Source of the DNA: Moraxella sp.
GTDB lineage: Bacteria > Pseudomonadota > Gammaproteobacteria > Pseudomonadales > Moraxellaceae
Assembly (NCBI RefSeq): GCF_030525845.1
Contig: NZ_JAUNDY010000005.1
Coordinates: forward strand, 1-64,000
Length of the DNA stretch: 64,000 nt
Reading direction: 5' to 3'
Shown here piece by piece: positions 46,072 through 57,338 of this stretch (position 1 is the stretch's first letter; every line of letters starts with the position of its first letter). The notes under the pieces are model-generated. The model had not been told where the DNA came from and made no database searches. It saw nothing but the letters and a program-made list of their open reading frames with translations. Position numbers and translations under genes: made by a program.

Positions 46072-46548
46072 ATGCAACGTTATCCCATGACCCCACAAGG
46101 ACATGCTGCCCTAGAAGCGGAGCTAAAACACCTAAAAACCATCGAACGTCCACGCATTACCACCGCCATCGCTGAGGCTCGTGAACATGGCGACCTAAAA
46201 GAAAATGCCGAATATCACGCTGCTCGTGAACAACAAGGTCTGTCCGAAGCACGCATTCGTGATATCGAAGCCAAACTGGGCGGTGCTCAGGTAATTGACC
46301 CTACTACCCTGCCCCAAGATGGGCGTGTGGTATTTGGCGTAACCGTCATTATTGAAGATGTGGATACAGGCGAACACAAACGCTATAAGATTGTCGGCGA
46401 AGATGAAGCTGATGTAAAAGTTGGTAAAATTTCTGTTGCCAGCCCCATCGCCAAAGGTCTTATCGGTAAATCCGAAGGCGATGAAGCCAAAATCCAAACC
46501 CCCAGCGGCGTGGCAGAATACGAAATCATCGAAGTGCTATACGAGTAA
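46072..46548 (+). CDS. greA: Transcription elongation factor GreA
   Basis: Stimulates RNA cleavage by backtracked RNA polymerase. 158 residues, exactly the usual length: N-terminal coiled coil (about 1-75, with the catalytic acidic tip DLKENAEY near 41-48) and C-terminal FKBP-like domain. The start at 46072 follows TAGGAGA; the upstream in-frame TTG is rejected. A SirB2 gene starts 3 bases after the stop. Confidence 0.97.
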   Translation: MQRYPMTPQGHAALEAELKHLKTIERPRITTAIAEAREHGDLKENAEYHAAREQQGLSEARIRDIEAKLGGAQVIDPTTLPQDGRVVFGVTVIIEDVDTGEHKRYKIVGEDEADVKVGKISVASPIAKGLIGKSEGDEAKIQTPSGVAEYEIIEVLYE

Positions 46549-46551
46549 GCT

Positions 46552-46905
46552 ATGACACACCTACACATGCTGATGGCAGGAATTACTGTCGTGCTGTTCT
46601 TGTATCAAGCAGGGTTGATTTTTTCTGGCAAAATGCTAACCTCATCTCGCCATTTCACAATCATCAGCCACATCATCTATACACTACTTGTGCTTAGTGG
46701 CGGTTATTTGCTTTGGCAGTTGTGGCAGGTGGCAGGGATTCAGCATTGGGCGATTGCCAAAATCATCCTACTTATCGTAGCAATCTCAGCCAACATTAAA
46801 GCCCTACGTAACCCAACCCTAAACCAAAAGAAAGCTGGCATGATGGTGGCTGGTATCGCCTATGCAGGCATTATCTTGCTTGCCTTCACCAAGCCCATGC
46901 TATAA
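46552..46905 (+). CDS. SirB2-family membrane protein
   Basis: 117 residues, almost entirely four hydrophobic segments (about 5-25, 38-58, 65-83, 95-115), fitting the SirB2 family (COG3094). Function is unclear; despite the name, no invasion role is implied here. It is 3 bases after greA and so co-transcribed, and ends at a bidirectional terminator shared with dps. Confidence 0.85.
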   Translation: MTHLHMLMAGITVVLFLYQAGLIFSGKMLTSSRHFTIISHIIYTLLVLSGGYLLWQLWQVAGIQHWAIAKIILLIVAISANIKALRNPTLNQKKAGMMVAGIAYAGIILLAFTKPML

Positions 46906-46906
46906 A

Positions 46907-46941
46907 AAAAAGACCCCAAACATCACATTTGGGGTCTTTTT
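46907..46941. terminator. Bidirectional terminator between the SirB2 gene and dps
   Basis: A 14-bp stem (46907-46920 and 46928-46941) with a CCCCAAA/TTTGGGG core and flanking A and T runs. Confidence 0.9.
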
Positions 46942-46947
46942 CATGGG

Positions 46948-47418
46948 TTAGCCCAAAAACGCACTGTACATCCAGATTTCTTTTTCTTGGGCTTGAACAT
47001 AACCTGTTACGATGTCGCTTGTGCCTTGATCGCTCGCTTCTTCGGCAAGTTCTGCTACTTTGCGTTGTTCGGCGATAAGAGCTTGCAAACCTTTCACAAC
47101 ACCCTCCACGCATTTACGACCTTCAAAAACACCTTTATCCTCGCTAATGCTCGAACGCTGAGCAAAATCAGTATAAGCATGTAGCGGTGTACCACCCAAT
47201 GTCAAGATACGCTCTGCAATCTCATCAATTTGAAGTTGCAGTTCAGTATAGAGTTCTTCAAATTTTGGGTGCAAGGTAAAAAAATGCTCGCCCTTGACAT
47301 TCCAATGATAGCCACGCACATTGATATAAAACAGATGGTAGCTTGATAATAGGGCGTTAAGCGCCTTGATGACAGGGGTTAATTCTACATTAGCAAGACC
47401 GATTTGATTGGTGCTCAT
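46948..47418 (-). CDS. dps: Dps-family DNA-binding ferritin-like protein
   Basis: Dodecameric protein that oxidises and stores iron and shields DNA in starvation or peroxide stress. 156 residues. The ferroxidase residues are in NVKGEHFFTLHPKFEELY (His near 47) and LQIDEIAERI (Asp/Glu near 60-64). The N-terminus lacks the Lys-rich DNA-binding tail of E. coli Dps, so DNA binding is uncertain. It is monocistronic. Confidence 0.92.
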   Translation of the reverse strand: MSTNQIGLANVELTPVIKALNALLSSYHLFYINVRGYHWNVKGEHFFTLHPKFEELYTELQLQIDEIAERILTLGGTPLHAYTDFAQRSSISEDKGVFEGRKCVEGVVKGLQALIAEQRKVAELAEEASDQGTSDIVTGYVQAQEKEIWMYSAFLG

Positions 47419-47556
47419 AATTGCTCCTCTGATGAATTGATGTCTTTTTTACCATTCTAACACACATATACGATGAGTAAAATGAATGATTTTTATGACT
47501 GTGATAAATTTAGTCAATAAATAACAAGGCACAACCACAACTGTTATTCATGATTG

Positions 47557-48243
47557 TTATAGGGTCATATTTTCTACTTTCAAGCCTTTTGATGTTATCT
47601 CTTGTAGATGCTTAATCAGTGTATGAATGGGAAAATTCTGCTTGCTCATGCGTTTTGGGATAATTTGACTGCCCTTTTGCCCTTGATACTCAAACATCGC
47701 AAACACAAAGTCCTCCGTCTCATCCCATGACGTTACCGCCGTCCATGGAATGATGGCTTGCTGTGCTGGCACAGATTTCATGGCAAAGCTCTGCTGGGTG
47801 TGCCCACGTTTTTTTTGCATGGCTTGGATTTGAGAGAGTTGCTCGCCGTTCATCGGCATACTTATCACAAGCCCTTTTGGTTGTATGCCTAGCTTCATTT
47901 GATTCATCTCTGGTGGTAACTTAACTTCTGATAACTGCTTATCAAATTCACGCTTGGCATACCATTTTAGCCCCAAAGTTCGCACCAAAAGATAGCCTGC
48001 ACACAGCCCCAAAGACAGCCAAAAAATAATGGTCGAATAACCACTAACAAACGCAATACCCAAGATAGAAACCAATGCCACAACCCCTAGCACAATCCAT
48101 TCTTTGTTTCGCACCGAACTCAATCCAAAACCATCGCTACCCTTTTGAAAAAGAGCAAGTTGGGCATTTTTAAATTCCTGCTCACTCATGTTTAGAGCAA
48201 TCGGTTGCATGGTGTAAGGATAAAGTGCTTGTTGTTTAGTCAT
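47557..48243 (-). CDS. YcxB-like membrane protein
   Basis: 228 residues with two adjacent membrane segments (about 48-68 and 70-90) and a C-terminal beta-rich domain beginning near 105 (KLGIQPKGLVISMP, then IPWTAVTSWDETEDFVFAMF), the pattern of the YcxB-like domain. Function unknown. It is divergent from serS and has no close partner. Confidence 0.7.
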   Translation of the reverse strand: MTKQQALYPYTMQPIALNMSEQEFKNAQLALFQKGSDGFGLSSVRNKEWIVLGVVALVSILGIAFVSGYSTIIFWLSLGLCAGYLLVRTLGLKWYAKREFDKQLSEVKLPPEMNQMKLGIQPKGLVISMPMNGEQLSQIQAMQKKRGHTQQSFAMKSVPAQQAIIPWTAVTSWDETEDFVFAMFEYQGQKGSQIIPKRMSKQNFPIHTLIKHLQEITSKGLKVENMTL

Positions 48244-48373
48244 TACAATTCCTTAGAAGATAAATTGGCTTTATTCTAACATCATTAACCAAAATTTTCA
48301 TCAAAAAATCTAAATGGGATTTTACCAAAAAATTTGCTATAATAAGTCAATTTATATCATTTTAGGAAAAACA

Positions 48374-49639
48374 ATGCTAGACCCAAAACTACTCCGCTTT
48401 GACCTTGAAAACCTAAAAGTCCGCCTTGCTACTCGAGGCTATGAGCTGGACATTGCCTTTTGGCAAGAGATTGAAAACAAACGAAAATCCTTACAGGTAG
48501 AGACCGAAAACCTACAAGCCCAAAAAAATGGAGGGGCAAAAGAAATCGGCATTCTAAAAAGAAATGGCGAGAACACCGATGCCCTAATGGCACAAATGAG
48601 TGACATTTCTGACAAAATGAAGGCTTGCGAAGACAAATTGCGTGAACTTCTTGCCACCATTGAGCGTGAGAGCCTAAAAATCCCCAACCTACCAGACGAG
48701 TCCGTCCCTGTCGGTGAGGACGAAGCAGACAATGTAGAAGTCCGTAAATGGGGCGTGCCACGCACGTTTGAATTTGACATCAAAGACCACACCGATTTGG
48801 GGGAGGACTTGGGATTGCTTGACTTTGAAATGGCAAGCAAGCTGACGGGTTCAAGATTTAGCGTTTTAAAGGGGCAACTTGCTCGGCTTAACCGTGCCTT
48901 AGTGCAATTTATGCTAGACACCCACACCAATAAAGGCTACACCGAAATGTATGTGCCTTATATGGTTAATAGTGAGAGCCTAAAAGGGACAGGGCAATTA
49001 CCCAAATTTGAAGAAGATTTGTTTAAACTGCGTGGCGATAAAGAATACTATCTTATCCCCACAAGTGAAGTGCCTTTAACCAATATGGTGCGAGATACCA
49101 TCATTGAGCCTACTGATTTGCCGATTCGCCTTACCGCCCACACCCCATGTTTTAGAAGCGAGGCAGGCAGTGCAGGGCGTGATACTCGGGGGCTTATCCG
49201 TCAGCACCAATTTGAAAAAGTAGAAATGGTGCAAATCGTCAAACCCGAAACTTCCATGCAGGCGTTGGAGGAGATGACCGCACAGGCGGAGAGTATTTTG
49301 CAGGCGTTAGAGCTTCCTTATCGTGTCATCACGCTTTGCACAGGCGACATGGGGTTTAGTGCAACCAAAACTTATGACATTGAAGTGTGGCTACCCTCCC
49401 AAAACACTTACCGTGAGATTAGTAGCTGCTCTAACTGTGGCGATTTTCAAGCCCGTCGCATGCTCGCTCGCACCAAAGTGGACAAAAAAACCGAGCTTGT
49501 CCACACCCTAAATGGTTCAGGTCTTGCGGTTGGACGGACTTTGCTTGCAGTACTAGAAAATCACCAAAACGCAGACGGCACAGTAAGTATCCCTAAGGCA
49601 TTGCAACCTTATATGGGTGGATTAACACAAATCGGCTAA
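48374..49639 (+). CDS. serS: Serine-tRNA ligase
   Basis: Class II synthetase charging tRNA-Ser and tRNA-Sec. 421 residues (E. coli 430): N-terminal antiparallel coiled-coil arm (about 30-100), motif 2 around [16 protein letters not shown] near 256-271, and motif 3 [13 protein letters not shown] near 383-395. The start at 48374 follows TTTAGGA; a longer frame from 48314 is in the leader. No T-box or other leader element was seen. Confidence 0.97.
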   Translation: MLDPKLLRFDLENLKVRLATRGYELDIAFWQEIENKRKSLQVETENLQAQKNGGAKEIGILKRNGENTDALMAQMSDISDKMKACEDKLRELLATIERESLKIPNLPDESVPVGEDEADNVEVRKWGVPRTFEFDIKDHTDLGEDLGLLDFEMASKLTGSRFSVLKGQLARLNRALVQFMLDTHTNKGYTEMYVPYMVNSESLKGTGQLPKFEEDLFKLRGDKEYYLIPTSEVPLTNMVRDTIIEPTDLPIRLTAHTPCFRSEAGSAGRDTRGLIRQHQFEKVEMVQIVKPETSMQALEEMTAQAESILQALELPYRVITLCTGDMGFSATKTYDIEVWLPSQNTYREISSCSNCGDFQARRMLARTKVDKKTELVHTLNGSGLAVGRTLLAVLENHQNADGTVSIPKALQPYMGGLTQIG

Positions 49640-49687
49640 TAGCACCGCAAGGCGAAACCAATAAAAGATAGCCATTATTATGTTGCA

Positions 49688-49950
49688 ATGATGGCTTTGG
49701 GCTTATCAGGTCTTGTGCATTTTTTCTGTATTGGTCAATTTTTTAGTGATATTATCAAGAAAAGAAAAAGCATTCTTAATTTTGTCCCCGCGTTATATTT
49801 ATTTTGTGCGTTTTATGGTTTGGGGGGCTTGCCAATCAATTTAGTGTATTAAAGGCGGTTTTGTATTTAATCGCATTATTGGCATTTCATTTAATAATGA
49901 ATACTTTATATCATCATTGTACCAAAGATTATCCATCAGATGGTTATTAA
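49688..49950 (+). pseudogene. Frameshifted small membrane protein gene (TM2-like)
   Basis: From 49688 the frame reads MMALGLSGLVHFFCIGQFF and continues to a TAA at 49850. The neighbouring frame carries on the same kind of protein from about 49828 to a TAA at 49948 (ANQFSVLKAVLYLIALLAF and onward). The switch coincides with a run of six G's at 49822-49827; one extra G would join the two into a protein of about 87 residues or more with three hydrophobic segments. The LSGLVHFFCIGQ part resembles the TM2-domain turn, weakly. No good ribosome binding site; the frame is also open upstream to about 49644, so the original start may be lost. A terminator follows. Confidence 0.55.
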
Positions 49951-49952
49951 AT

Positions 49953-49984
49953 AAAAATACACGCGGTAGATTGCGTGTATTTTT
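49953..49984. terminator. Bidirectional intrinsic terminator
   Basis: A 12-bp stem (49953-49964 and 49973-49984) between the frameshifted gene and the convergent lipoprotein gene, with A and T runs. Confidence 0.85.
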
Positions 49985-49987
49985 TTA

Positions 49988-50296
49988 TTATTCACAAGCA
50001 CCTTGCTCGATTTTTTTAATATTTAAAACGGCAACCGCATTGCATTTATTGCTAAATGTTTTTTTAAAGATTTGACCATTTTGGGAAATGGTGGCACAGA
50101 CAGGCTGATATACCGTAGGGCATTGCAGTTCTTTGGCATTGTCGCCATAAATCACGTCATGAAACACCACGGCTGTCCGTTCGGGGATTTTGACAGGGGA
50201 AATAGTCTGTGTTGGGTTTAGGGGGTCGTCTTTGGGGGTTTGGCAGGCGGTCAGTGCAAATGCTAGGCTAATGATAAAAAGTGTGGGGCGTTTCAT
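49988..50296 (-). CDS. Small lipoprotein with a Kazal-like domain
   Basis: 102 residues with a lipoprotein signal ending L-T-A-C (Cys18). The C-terminal half follows the Kazal inhibitor pattern: C-x5-PVC, then a spacer, F-S-N-K-C and a final C (CPTVYQPVCATIS, FSNKCNAV, GACE). Kazal domains block serine proteases; here it would be anchored in the envelope. The pattern has five cysteines including the lipid-modified one, so one disulfide of a classic six-Cys Kazal is missing. The start at 50296 follows a GGGA and avoids a hydrophobic leader in the longer frame. Confidence 0.7.
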   Translation of the reverse strand: MKRPTLFIISLAFALTACQTPKDDPLNPTQTISPVKIPERTAVVFHDVIYGDNAKELQCPTVYQPVCATISQNGQIFKKTFSNKCNAVAVLNIKKIEQGACE

Positions 50297-50506
50297 TGTT
50301 AATTTCCCAAATAAAATAAAGACTATCATAACATATTTTAAATTAACCAAAAGTATTAATTTTGCTTTGATAAAAAATACAACAAATTGTTATAATATAA
50401 TTGCCTTGTAGGATAAATAATAGTACGGCCACCCAAAATTCTACCCCCAATTTCACAAAATTATGTTAAAATATCTCAAAATTTCACAACTTTTGAGATT
50501 GTTGTT

Positions 50507-52510
50507 ATGACCACTTTGCCCACCTTTAACCCTCCTTTAAACGAACGCCACACCGCCAACGCCATTCGTGTTTTGGCGATGGACGCTGTACAAAAAGCCA
50601 ACTCTGGACACCCTGGTGCACCAATGGGAATGGCGGACATTGCCGATGTGGTTTGGCGTGAATTTTATCGCCACAACCCAACCAATGCCAAATGGGCAAA
50701 CCGAGACCGTTTTGTACTCTCCAATGGACACGGTTCAATGCTCCATTATGCTTTACTGCATTTAACTGGCTATGATTTGACGATTGACGACATTAAAAAT
50801 TTCCGTCAATTACATTCCAAAACCGCAGGACACCCAGAATACGGCTACGCAGACGGCATTGAAACCACGACAGGTCCACTGGGGCAGGGCATTGCCAATG
50901 CGGTGGGCTTTGCTTTGGCGGAAAAAACCTTAGCAGGACAATTTAATCGTCCAAACTTTGATGTAATTGACCATTATACTTATTGCTTTTTGGGCGATGG
51001 TTGCTTGATGGAGGGTATTAGCCACGAAGTTTGCTCGCTGGCTGGAACATTAAATTTGGGTAAACTCATTGTTTATTATGATGATAATGGCATTTCCATT
51101 GATGGTGAGGTGGAGGGCTGGTTCTCAGACGATACCGCCAAACGCTTTGAATCTTATAACTGGCAAGTATTAAAAGTAGATGGGCATAATGCCGATGAAA
51201 TTCGTCAGGCGACAATTGCCGCCCAAAATGAAAAAAATAAACCTACGCTGATTATTTGCAAAACCATCATCGGTCTAGGAAGTCCCAACAAACAAGGTAA
51301 AGAAGATTGCCACGGTGCGCCACTTGGGGCTGACGAAATAGCACTTGTGCGTGAAACTTTGGGCTGGGCAAATGAGCCATTTGACATTCCTGCGACGATT
51401 TATGAGGCGTGGAATGCCAAAGACAAAGGCGAAAAATTGGAAAGTCAGTGGAATACTTTATTTGAGGGTTATAAAAATGAGTATCCAGAATTGGCAAAAG
51501 AGTTAGAACGCCGTTTAAATGGCGAATTGCCGTCAGATTTTGAACAAAAGGCAGATGAGTTTATCAAAGCCTGCAACGAAAAGGGCGAAACCATTGCCAC
51601 TCGTAAGGCAAGTCAAAATACGATTGCCTCATTTGCGAGCATTTTGCCTGAATTTTTGGGCGGTAGTGCCGACCTTGCAGGGTCAAATTTAACCTTATGG
51701 AAAGATGCCAAAGGCGTGCAAAACCACACCGATGGTAATTATGTACATTATGGTGTGCGTGAATTTGGTATGACAGCGATTGCCAATGGTGTGGCACTAC
51801 ACGGTGGCTTTATTCCATTTACCGCAACCTTTTTGATGTTTATGGAATATGCTCGTAACGCTGTGCGTATGTCAGCCTTGATGAAACAGCGAGTGATTCA
51901 AGTCTATACCCACGATTCTATTGGGCTTGGCGAAGATGGTCCAACCCATCAGCCTGTGGAGCAGATTGCGTCCTTACGCCAAACGCCAAATCATCATACT
52001 TGGCGTCCGTGTGATACGGTAGAAACTGCTGTTGCGTGGAAACAAGCGATTTTAAGTAAAAATACGCCAACCGCTTTAATTTTATCTCGTCAAAATTTAC
52101 CATTTAATCAACGCAGTGATGAACAAATTGCCGATATTGCCAAAGGGGCGTATATTTTGGCACAAGAAAAAGGCGACTTAAAGGCGATTATTATTGCTAC
52201 AGGGTCGGAAGTTGAATTGGCAATGGGGGCGTATGAACAGCTTGATGGCGTGCGTGTGGTGTCTATGCCGTGTGCCGAAGTTTTTGTGAAACAAGACAAG
52301 GCTTATATCCAAAGTGTCTTGCCAAGCCATATTCGTGCCAGAGTAGCGGTAGAAGCAGGTATCGCCGATTATTGGTATAAATTTGTTGGCTTGGACGGTA
52401 AAGTGATTGGTATGACCTCGTTTGGTGAATCCGCTCCTGCCAAAGATTTATTTAAACATTTTGGCTTTACGGTTGAAAATGTGGTGAATGTGGTTAAAGA
52501 AGTGATGTAA
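50507..52510 (+). CDS. tkt: Transketolase
   Basis: TPP enzyme moving two-carbon units in the pentose phosphate pathway. 667 residues (E. coli TktA 663). Visible are [14 protein letters not shown] near 26-39, the TPP/metal motif [13 protein letters not shown] near 163-175, [10 protein letters not shown] near 477-486 and the C-terminal domain. The codons here are more A/T-rich than in aceA or clpB. It is monocistronic. Confidence 0.97.
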   Translation: MTTLPTFNPPLNERHTANAIRVLAMDAVQKANSGHPGAPMGMADIADVVWREFYRHNPTNAKWANRDRFVLSNGHGSMLHYALLHLTGYDLTIDDIKNFRQLHSKTAGHPEYGYADGIETTTGPLGQGIANAVGFALAEKTLAGQFNRPNFDVIDHYTYCFLGDGCLMEGISHEVCSLAGTLNLGKLIVYYDDNGISIDGEVEGWFSDDTAKRFESYNWQVLKVDGHNADEIRQATIAAQNEKNKPTLIICKTIIGLGSPNKQGKEDCHGAPLGADEIALVRETLGWANEPFDIPATIYEAWNAKDKGEKLESQWNTLFEGYKNEYPELAKELERRLNGELPSDFEQKADEFIKACNEKGETIATRKASQNTIASFASILPEFLGGSADLAGSNLTLWKDAKGVQNHTDGNYVHYGVREFGMTAIANGVALHGGFIPFTATFLMFMEYARNAVRMSALMKQRVIQVYTHDSIGLGEDGPTHQPVEQIASLRQTPNHHTWRPCDTVETAVAWKQAILSKNTPTALILSRQNLPFNQRSDEQIADIAKGAYILAQEKGDLKAIIIATGSEVELAMGAYEQLDGVRVVSMPCAEVFVKQDKAYIQSVLPSHIRARVAVEAGIADYWYKFVGLDGKVIGMTSFGESAPAKDLFKHFGFTVENVVNVVKEVM

Positions 52511-52587
52511 TGTTTTAATTGTGTTTGTGAATAAAAGATGGTATTATGGAAATATAATATCGTCTTTTTTTTATTTTGGAAAACATT

Positions 52588-53304
52588 ATGGATATTGTCG
52601 CCAATTATTATGCCATCAATAACAAACAAATCACATATTACCAACAACTGGCAAATCAAGGGAAAAAGGACTTACTGCAAGTTTTGAACAACTTGCCCAA
52701 TGATGATAATTTTGTTAGTATTGGCGAATTATGGGAGGGCTTGCATTATATTCTAAGTGGTTATGGTGCAGACTCGGTTTATACAACCAATTTACCGCAA
52801 GATGACAAAACCGCAATTTATTGTGCATTTTTTGGCGGAGAATGGGCGATTCAGGCAAATATAACCAATCATGACAAAGAGCATTTTTGGGGTGCAGAAT
52901 TAACCAAAAACATTATTGAAAATTCTGAGCAATATTTTTGGTCAATCAATAGCGATGACTTTTTATTTTTATCTGTCATTAAATACACGAACAATACCCC
53001 TACCAATCTTCTGGAAAAAATTAATCAAAGTTTAGATACAAAAGATATAAAGAAGAGTTTGGAAAAGTATCCAACCTTTGAAACACTGGCTAAAATGGCT
53101 CGTAGCGGACATTATTTGTATACATCATATTGGCATGATGTGAATTATCAAATATTATCAGAGCATCTTAAAAACGCCTTTATAAGATTGAAAAAATTTT
53201 ATAAAAATGCTTTGAATAATAATTTGTCAGTATTGGTTGTGATTACACGTAATTTTGATGAAAAAAGCAGTATAGATAATTGCACCATCACAAAAATGAT
53301 TTAA
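52588..53304 (+). CDS. DUF1877-like protein
   Basis: 238 residues, cytoplasmic. The opening MDIVANYYAINNKQI and the SIGELWEGLHYILSG segment near 50-64 resemble DUF1877 (YfbM), whose function is unknown. The rest is very Asn/Lys-rich and the gene is markedly A/T-rich, suggesting relaxed selection or recent arrival. An in-frame TTG at 52576 is an alternative start. No partner gene is evident, and 300 bases without a gene follow. Confidence 0.6.
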   Translation: MDIVANYYAINNKQITYYQQLANQGKKDLLQVLNNLPNDDNFVSIGELWEGLHYILSGYGADSVYTTNLPQDDKTAIYCAFFGGEWAIQANITNHDKEHFWGAELTKNIIENSEQYFWSINSDDFLFLSVIKYTNNTPTNLLEKINQSLDTKDIKKSLEKYPTFETLAKMARSGHYLYTSYWHDVNYQILSEHLKNAFIRLKKFYKNALNNNLSVLVVITRNFDEKSSIDNCTITKMI

Positions 53305-53608
53305 AAAAATAATCAACATTGACCGCATTTTTAATGAAAATGCCGTATAAAAAATAAAATAGCACACCAAATACAACGCCCTGTTTATTCTCAACCAAAG
53401 TTGCCAGTCGATAAGCTTACTTATTCCAATAAGAAAAACATAATCTGATTTTGACTTTAAACAAGACATCATAGAGTAGATTGGCACACCAGAATAACTC
53501 CTAAAACAACCCAAAGGCGGATTTGCGTCAAAGTTTTTGGATTTATGATTTTTTAGCCTTAGATATCAAAAAGCACCCAAAATGAGTGCTTTTTGTGATT
53601 TGGGCTGG
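53305..53608. other. Intergenic region between the DUF1877-like gene and cydX
   Basis: 304 bases that are A/T-rich and hold only the cyd terminator near the right end. A minus-strand frame of 95 codons (53227-53514) overlaps the end of the DUF1877-like gene and shows no recognisable family, so I do not call it. Confidence 0.6.
53568..53594 (-). terminator. Terminator of the cydABX operon
   Basis: AAAAAGCAC (53568-53576) pairs with GTGCTTTTT (53586-53594). Read on the minus strand, it follows cydX by about 15 bases and ends in T5. Confidence 0.8.
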
Positions 53609-53722
53609 TTAATCATTTTTTAAAGACGACTTCCGCTCATCTTCAAACTCAATCCATACTGCGCTAATGATGGCGAGTAGAACAGCAAAGCCCAAACCCA
53701 AAATCCACGCAAAATACCACAT
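53609..53722 (-). CDS. cydX: Cytochrome bd oxidase small subunit CydX
   Basis: 37-residue membrane protein beginning MWYFAWILGLGFAVLLA, one transmembrane helix, then an acidic/charged tail (IEFEDERK). This is the CydX pattern. It starts 10 bases after cydB on the same strand, with TAGGAG upstream, and ends before the operon terminator. In E. coli CydX stabilises the haem-containing core of bd oxidase. It is too short for standard ORF cut-offs but position and sequence make the call firm. Confidence 0.92.
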   Translation of the reverse strand: MWYFAWILGLGFAVLLAIISAVWIEFEDERKSSLKND

Positions 53723-53732
53723 AATGCCGCTC

Positions 53733-54872
53733 CTAATATAAAGTGTGTTCGTTTTCTTTGATATAAGCTTTGGTTACTTTGCCACGCATGACAGCATACG
53801 CCCAACTGGTGTAGCTTAGCACGATTGGCAAAAGTAAAACCACCACATAAAGCATGACCATCAGCGTCAAATGACTAGAAGCACTGTCCCATACCGTGAG
53901 GCTTGAACGTGGGTCGCTTGACGAAGGCATATAAAAAGGGAATAATGCCACACCTGCCGTCATAATTACGCCAAGCACCGCAAGGCTAGATAAGACAAAA
54001 GCAATCAGCGTGCGTCCTGCTTTCATGGCAAGCATTGCCACAATCGGCATGACGATACCTAGTGCAGGAAATGCCCACAACGCCCCATTTGCTTTGAAAT
54101 TGGCGAGCCATGCCCCTTTTTCAGTGGTAACGACTTTGCTGATGGGGTCAATGAATGCTCCTTTGTCCACTTGGCTTGTGATGACATAGCCGTCCAAATT
54201 TGCCACCCATACCCCTGCCAAAACAAATAAGATAGACATGATGATGGCACTGATGGCGGTGAATTTTTTGGTGCGAGCTTGGATTTCGCCTTCGGTGCGG
54301 TGTGCCAAATACACGCCCCCTTGCATGATGAGCATGGTGGCACTCACAAGTCCGCACAAGATGGCAAAGGGATTGAGCAAGGCAAAAAACGACCCTGTAT
54401 AAGTGGAGAATAAGTATTCATCAAAGCTAAATGGCACACCCAAAAATAAGTTGCCAAACGCCACCCCAAAGACCACCGCAGGCACAAACGAACCAACAAA
54501 CAGCCCCCAATCCCACGCATTTCGCCAAGTAGGGTTATGCACCATACTACGGTATTTAAAGCCCACAGGACGCAAAAACAATGCCCAAAGCACCGCAATC
54601 AGAGCCCAATAAAAACCACTAAACGCAGTCGCATAGACAAGGGGCAAGGCTGCAAAAATCGCCCCGCCTGCCGTGATAAACCAAACTTGGTTGCCCTCCC
54701 AGTGGGCCCCAACGGTATTGATGACCACACGGCGTTCTTCGTCTGTTTTGCCCACGAAGGGGAGTAGACTGCACACGCCCATGTCATGACCATCCATGAT
54801 GGCAAAGCCAATCAGAAGTACACCAACCAGTAGCCACCAGATAAGTTTTAAAGTTTCATAATCAAATAACAT
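53733..54872 (-). CDS. cydB: Cytochrome d ubiquinol oxidase subunit II
   Basis: 379 residues (E. coli 379), 8-9 membrane helices. Opening [20 protein letters not shown] and [18 protein letters not shown] near 22-39 are diagnostic. Pairs with CydA to form the high-affinity quinol oxidase. It starts 2 bases after cydA and is followed by cydX. Confidence 0.97.
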   Translation of the reverse strand: MLFDYETLKLIWWLLVGVLLIGFAIMDGHDMGVCSLLPFVGKTDEERRVVINTVGAHWEGNQVWFITAGGAIFAALPLVYATAFSGFYWALIAVLWALFLRPVGFKYRSMVHNPTWRNAWDWGLFVGSFVPAVVFGVAFGNLFLGVPFSFDEYLFSTYTGSFFALLNPFAILCGLVSATMLIMQGGVYLAHRTEGEIQARTKKFTAISAIIMSILFVLAGVWVANLDGYVITSQVDKGAFIDPISKVVTTEKGAWLANFKANGALWAFPALGIVMPIVAMLAMKAGRTLIAFVLSSLAVLGVIMTAGVALFPFYMPSSSDPRSSLTVWDSASSHLTLMVMLYVVVLLLPIVLSYTSWAYAVMRGKVTKAYIKENEHTLY

Positions 54873-54874
54873 TT

Positions 54875-56458
54875 TTATGCTCCTTTAACATCGGCAGGTT
54901 GTTCGCCAAAATAGCGTCCCGTACCAAGACTGGCAGGCCCTAGTCGGACGTATTTTTGCATGAGATACACTTCAATCACAAGCAAAATGGTATAAAACGT
55001 GATAAAACCAATCATCGACCATACCACCGTACTGGTGCTGAGCGTGGAGACAGACAAATGGGTGGGTAATACCCCATATACCGTCCAAGGTTGGCGACCA
55101 TATTCGGCGACAAACCACCCCATCTCTACTGCAATCCAAGGGGCAGGGAGCATGACAACGGCGAATTTGAGCAACCATTTTTTCTCGGCAAAAGTGCCTT
55201 TGAGGGCATAAAATAAGCATAAGGCAAACAAGACAAGCATCAAAAAGCCCAAGCCCACCATAATGCGAAATGTCCAAAACATCGGAGTAACGCTAGGGAC
55301 ACTATCATCGACGGCTTTTTGTACCATGTCTGGGGTTACGGTTTTGATGTCATCGGTGTATTTTTTAAGAAGTAGACCAAAGCCCAAATCATCTTTGTAT
55401 TGCTCAAATTTGGCAATGGTGGCAGGCGAGCTTTCGACCCCTTGGGCTTTGTCGGCACGCATTTGGTCAAGCAAATCCACCGCTACCGCTCCATTCATAA
55501 TGCGAACACGGTTAAGCTCTTTGATGTCATGGATACCCAAGATTTCCTTGTCAAACGAACGTGTACCGATGACCCCCATGACATAGGGAATATGCACCGC
55601 CCAGTCGTTTTTTTGTTCGACTTGATTGATGCTGGCAATGACATTAAAGCCAGCAGGAGCAGGCTCGGTTTCCCACATAGCCTCCATGGTGGCAAGCTTG
55701 GTTTGCTGAGCTTGTCCAATAGAATAGCCAGATTCATCGCCTAACACAATCACGCTACATACAGACGCAAAGCCAAAAGCCGCCGCTACATGAAAACTGC
55801 GTTTGGCAAAGGCAATATCACGCCCTTTGAGCAGATACCATGCCGAAATACCAAGCACAAAGATGGACGCAACCACATAACCTGCTGAGACGGTGTGAAC
55901 AAATTTGTTCTGAGCGTCTGGGTTTAGGACGATTTGGGCAAAGCTGGTCATCTCCATTCGCATGGTGTGATAGTTAAACTCAGCTCCCACAGGATTTTGC
56001 ATCCAGCCATTTGCCACCAAAATCCACACGGCGGATAAGTTTGTGCCCAGTGCCACACCAATGGTGGTCATCAAGTGCTGAACTCGACTAAGCTTATCCC
56101 ACCCAAAAAAGAACAGCCCTACCATTGTGGATTCCAAGAAAAATGCCATCAAGCCTTCAATGGCTAGGGGTGCTCCAAAAATATCGCCCACATAGTGCGA
56201 ATAATATGCCCAGTTTGTACCAAACTGAAACTCCATCGTAATCCCAGTCGTTACCCCCAAGGCGAAGTTAATGCCAAAAAGCTTACCCCAAAAGCGGGTC
56301 ATGTCTTTCCAGATTTCTTTGCCTGTGATGACATAGGTAGCCTCCATGATGACCAACAGCCACGTCAGTCCCAATGTCAAAGGCACAAACAAAAAATGAT
56401 ACATCGCTGTGATAGCAAATTGCCATCTCGACATCTCTACCAAAGATTCGGTTATCAT
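54875..56458 (-). CDS. cydA: Cytochrome d ubiquinol oxidase subunit I
   Basis: 527 residues carrying haems b558, b595 and d; oxidises quinol and reduces oxygen under low oxygen or stress. The axial His is in [16 protein letters not shown] near 15-30, and the core [21 protein letters not shown] near 70-90 (quoted in part) is well conserved. The length indicates the long Q-loop type found in E. coli. The ATG at 56458 is chosen because AGGAGGT lies 7 bases upstream; the track-length frame to 56491 is an overextension. Confidence 0.97.
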   Translation of the reverse strand: MITESLVEMSRWQFAITAMYHFLFVPLTLGLTWLLVIMEATYVITGKEIWKDMTRFWGKLFGINFALGVTTGITMEFQFGTNWAYYSHYVGDIFGAPLAIEGLMAFFLESTMVGLFFFGWDKLSRVQHLMTTIGVALGTNLSAVWILVANGWMQNPVGAEFNYHTMRMEMTSFAQIVLNPDAQNKFVHTVSAGYVVASIFVLGISAWYLLKGRDIAFAKRSFHVAAAFGFASVCSVIVLGDESGYSIGQAQQTKLATMEAMWETEPAPAGFNVIASINQVEQKNDWAVHIPYVMGVIGTRSFDKEILGIHDIKELNRVRIMNGAVAVDLLDQMRADKAQGVESSPATIAKFEQYKDDLGFGLLLKKYTDDIKTVTPDMVQKAVDDSVPSVTPMFWTFRIMVGLGFLMLVLFALCLFYALKGTFAEKKWLLKFAVVMLPAPWIAVEMGWFVAEYGRQPWTVYGVLPTHLSVSTLSTSTVVWSMIGFITFYTILLVIEVYLMQKYVRLGPASLGTGRYFGEQPADVKGA

Positions 56459-56619
56459 CAGATACCTCCTTTTGTGAATGGATAATGCCAATTTGGAATA
56501 ACCATATCACAAAACACCCAAACATGCAACAAAAATACAACAAATATGCTGATTTCCTACAAAACACCCAGTCAATCACTTACCACACCATCAAACGATG
56601 CTTTGCCACTTACAAAAAA

Positions 56620-56648
56620 ACCATGCCCAAGATTTCTTATGGCATGGT
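56620..56648 (-). terminator. Intrinsic terminator of adk
   Basis: ACCATGCC (56620-56627) pairs with GGCATGGT (56641-56648). On the minus strand it is followed by a T7 run, just past the adk stop. Confidence 0.75.
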
Positions 56649-56675
56649 TGATGTGTTATCGCAACTTGTCTGAGG

Positions 56676-57338
<663 letters not shown>

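Noticed and set aside
53227..53514. 95-codon minus-strand frame beside cydX
   Set aside because: It overlaps the end of the DUF1877-like gene, has no clear start signal and no family likeness.
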